Shown here one piece after another: positions 60,588-64,000 of a DNA stretch of 64,000 nucleotides; the stretch's first letter is position 1, and every line of letters begins with the position of its first letter. Position numbers and translations under genes: made by a program. The DNA is from Iris pallida. Taxonomy: Eukaryota > Streptophyta > Magnoliopsida > Asparagales > Iridaceae. Where the stretch lies: positions 5,607,803 to 5,671,802 of the forward strand of contig JANAVB010003999.1 in assembly GCA_029216955.1 (NCBI GenBank). Reading direction: 5' to 3'. The notes beneath the pieces were generated by a model. That model saw only the letters and a program-made list of their open reading frames with translations, was not told where the DNA came from and ran no database searches.

Positions 60588-63500
60588 CGCGTAGGTTTTG
60601 CCATGGTCTAGTCCCAGACATTGGCATTCTCCTAGTGGCGAACGGAACGACTGACTACTACCAGAGCCTAGAGTTGGCCCGGAGCATAGAGGAGCGTCTT
60701 CTGTCTTGCAAGAGGCCGACTTCCGTACACCACGAGGGACCTTCCAAGCGCCAGGCTTTCCAGCCGAGGGCACCGGCGCCGCACCAGCAGACATATCGTC
60801 CTCCCACACCACATCACCCAACCCCACCAGTTAGAGCCCCCGGCCAGCACCAGCAGCAGAGGGGGGCTACATGCACGTACTGTAGGAGGCCAGGCCATGA
60901 CGTTTCCATCTGCAGGAAGAGGCTGAACCAGTGCCTAGCTTGTGGGTCTTCCACCCATCGGCTTCGTGATTGCCCGGCAGCGAAGACGCCAGGCACTGGA
61001 CCATCTAGAGGACCGCCGCTTCCGACTCAACAGCAGAGGTTCGGGCAGCATCTGCAGCAGCAGAAGGGACCCCAGGGGAAGGCTTATAGTCTAGCTCTTG
61101 AGGCGGAGCCGGAGCAGGTTTCGGAGCCAGATTATTTGGCTGACGTCATCACAGATCATGTTTATTTGCATACTTTTCTACCTCTATGCTTGTTTGATTC
61201 CGGTGCATCGCATAGCTTCCTAACATTAGAGTTTTTGCATAAACACCACTTAGTAGCTACACCTACCGAGGAGATGAGTAGGGTAATGACGGGAGGCGGA
61301 CCAGTACCCATTAGGGCTATCTATAGATGCTCTATTACTATAGCTGGGAGAGAGTTTGGGGGACGATTCTTTGTGATGCCACTTCCCGGGTATGATATCA
61401 TATTGGGAATGGATTGGCTTAGCTATGCTCACGCAGCTATAGACTGTCATGAGGGTAGTATTCTGTTCAGTCCCCCAGGCACGACACCATTCAGTGTCAG
61501 GAGGACAGGGCCGGAGATCAGCCTAGAGCCGAATTGTTGTGCGACAGTTGGGGAATTAGCACCGCCACACCCTATCATTGGGGAGTTTATGGATGTATTC
61601 CCAGAGGATCTTCCAGGACTTCCGCCTGACAGAGATGTGGAGTTCACTATAGATTTAGTACCGGGTTCATCACCAGTATCCCGGGCTTGCTATAGAGTGA
61701 ACCCCAAGGAGGCCGTAGAGATGAAGGAGCAGATCGATGACCTGTTGAAAAAGGGTTTCATTCGATCTAGTGCTTCTCCATGGGGAGCGTCAGTGCTCTT
61801 TGTGCCGAAGAAGGATGGTACCGTCCGGTTGTGCATTGACTACCGGGCATTGAATACCATCACCATTAAGAACAAATATCCTCTGCCTCGGATAGATGAT
61901 TTGTTCGACCAGTTGAGTGGGACGAAGGTATTTTCCAGGATAGATTTGAGATCCGGTTACCACCATGTGAAAGTCAGGGCTGAAGACATCCAGAAGACTG
62001 CGTTCAACACGAAGGATGGACAGTACGAGTTTTTGGTGATGCCATTTGGTCTCACAAATGCGCCAGCTGTCTTTATGAACTTGATGAACAAGACATTTCA
62101 CCAGTATCTGGATAAGTTCGTCGTGGTGTTTATCGACGACATCCTGATATACTCGAAGACGCCAGAAGAGCACGCCACTTGCGGACAGTTTTGGGAATTC
62201 TGAGGAAGGAGAGGTTGTATGCCAAATTATCGAAGTGCGATTTCTTTTTAGACCGAGTGGAGTTTCTCGATCATGTGGTCACTGGAGGGGATCTCAGTGG
62301 ATCCCAGGAAGATTGCTGCCGTAGAGACATGGAAGGCTCCGACATCGGTTTCAGAGATCAGGAGCTTTTTGGGATTAGCAGGCTATTATAGGAAATTCGT
62401 CCAGGACTTTGCTAGGATAGCTGAACCCATGACGAAACTGACGCGGAAGGACGCAGAGTACATCTGGTCAGAGGACTGTCAGGCAGCATTTGAGGAGCTG
62501 AAGTCCTGACATTACCTTCAGGATCTGGAGGTTTCACCATTTACAGCGATACTTCGGGAAAGGGGCTAGGATGTGTCCTACAGCAGCATGGGAAAGTGAT
62601 TGCTTATGCATCTAGACAATTACGGACTCATGAACGGAACTATCCTACCTACGACCTAAAGCTAGCTGCGGTGATCTTTGCACTCAAGTTGTGGAAACAC
62701 TACTTATACGGAGAGCGAGTGGAAATCTTTACTGACCACAAGAGCTTGAAGTATGTGTTCACGCAGAAGGAGCTGAACATGAGGCAAAGAAGATGGTTGG
62801 AGTTGATGAAGGACTTCGACATCGATTTGCAGTATCACCCCGGGAAGGCAAATGTGGTGGCGGATGCGCTGAGTAGGCATCCGATGGCATGGTATCTGAT
62901 GATAGATCGATATTTGCGGAAAGATCTGGAGAAGCTCGGCATTGAGATGATTCGGCCAGGATCAGTGATACAGATGATGGCGCTAGACATTCAGTCAGGT
63001 CTAATGGAGCAGATCAAGGAGACTCAGTCTACAGATGAGAGCCTCCGCAGACTCCGAGTCCAGGCTTTTAGCTGGATTGCTTGATGACTTCACCGTAGCA
63101 GAGGATGAATCCTTGAGGCATGGCAGCCGGTTATGCGTGCCGAAGGGAGAGCTGATAGAGACGGTCTTGCAGGAGGCACACCGATCGCGATATTCTATTC
63201 ACCCCGGTGCCAACAAGATGTACTGTGACTTGCGGGAACATCTTTGGTGGCACGGGATGAAGAGAGATGTATCACGCTTCATTTCGAGATGCCTAGTTTG
63301 CCAGCAGGTCAAGGCGGAGCGTCAGAGGCCAGCTGGTCTATTGCAGCCGTTACCCATTCCCGAGCGGAAGTGGGAACATATTAAGATGGACTTCGTCTCA
63401 GGGCTTCCTCGTTCCCAAGGAGGGAGGGATGCCAAATGGGTCATCGTTGACAGGCTGACGAAGTGTGCTCACTTCATACCCTTCAAGGTGGGGCTCTCCA

Positions 63501-64000
63501 CCGAGAAGTTGGCGGAGCTATACATGCAACAGATAGTTCGCTTGCACGGAGTACCGGTGAGCATTGTATCGGACCGGGACAGCAGATTCACGTCCAATTA
63601 CTGGAGGAGCTTGCAGGAGGAGTTAGACAGTCGGCTCAAGTTCAGTACAGCGTACCACCCATAGACCGATGGACAGTCCGAGAGGACGATTCAGACGCTA
63701 GAGGACATGCAGAGGACTTGTGTGCTGGACTTTGGCGGATCATGGGAGAGCCATCTTCACTTGGTAGAGTTTTCATACAACAACAGCTACCAAGCCAGCA
63801 TCGGTATGTCTCCCTTCGAGGCACTATATGGACGACGATGTCGTACACCGCTCTTTTGGGATGATGTTGGGGATAGAGTTATGCTTGGGCCAGAGATGAT
63901 CACTGAGGCAGCAGAGAAGGTCAGGATGATCAGAGACAGACTCAGAGTTGCTCAGGACAGGCAGAAACACTGGACCGATGCTAGTCGCAGACCGATGGAG
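60584..64000 (+). pseudogene. Element A pol: nucleocapsid, protease, RT, RNase H, integrase (broken, runs off window)
   Basis: Domains in order. Two zinc knuckles lie at about 60870-60975 ([28 protein letters not shown]). The aspartic protease is [12 protein letters not shown] at about 61189. Reverse transcriptase starts around LCIDYRALN (61830) with catalytic FIDD at about 62133. RNase H runs about 62530-62880 with [14 protein letters not shown]. The integrase zinc region and core run from about 63178 to 63880, with MDFVSGLPRS, VSDRDSRFTS and [14 protein letters not shown]. The order RT-RNaseH-integrase makes it Ty3, and the wording is Tekay/Del-like. Frame changes fall near 62170, 62275, 62505 and 63040, and a TAG sits at 63662 in the integrase. 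Any chromodomain would lie past the window edge. Confidence 0.93.

Overview
The window is nuclear DNA of a flowering plant. It holds spliced plant genes (an AUG4 augmin-subunit gene, plant-mobile-domain genes, and a transposon-captured Ulp1-like protease gene), plant Ty3 LTR retrotransposons, a nuclear copy of chloroplast ycf2, and hAT MITEs with 8-bp target duplications. The species cannot be named from this. No virus, CRISPR array, rRNA gene or intact tRNA gene was seen. Almost everything is mobile DNA or its debris. The one cellular gene recognised is AUG4 (minus strand), and only its first five exons were found.

Layout. 1-3564: LTR-like DNA with short tandem repeats, ending in a typical LTR 3' terminus. 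3565-7300: mostly unassigned, with one unrecognised decayed reading frame and MITE-like sequence. 7305-14071 (minus): AUG4 exons 5 to 1. Intron 3 is about 5.7 kb and holds a decayed LTR remnant, an imperfect repeat block, a copia-type solo LTR and a decayed ycf2 insertion. 14100-17600: intergenic DNA with SINE-like traces and one clean hAT MITE. 17640-18600 and 31740-32445: two copies, partly inverted, of a repeat rich in short CCAA/TTGG palindromes, lying either side of the next element. 18679-30442: an 11.8-kb Mutator-like element (called K here) with 9-bp target duplications. It carries an intact two-exon MULE transposase gene and a decayed Ulp1-like gene facing it. Nearly every intron and spacer in K is packed with one 19-bp palindrome. 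30452-31200: a truncated plant-mobile-domain gene beside K, followed by a second hAT MITE.

32454-64000: a nest of LTR retrotransposons. The outer one (A, Tekay-like Ty3) has its gag interrupted by element B (36203-60172, TSD GGTAG). Element C (37961-51624, TSD AGGCG) sits in the left LTR of B, and solo LTR D (56655-59610) in the right LTR of B. Solo LTR E (40404-44066, TSD TTGGC) breaks the plant-mobile-domain gene carried by C. Gag-pol of A resumes at 60178 and runs off the window with several frameshifts.

The two most unusual signals are the palindrome arrays confined to the noncoding parts of K, and the architecture of C. C has LTR-type ends and a perfect 5-bp TSD, but its outer LTRs face in opposite directions, and its right end carries LTR-LTR tandems joined by the same 8-bp spacer.
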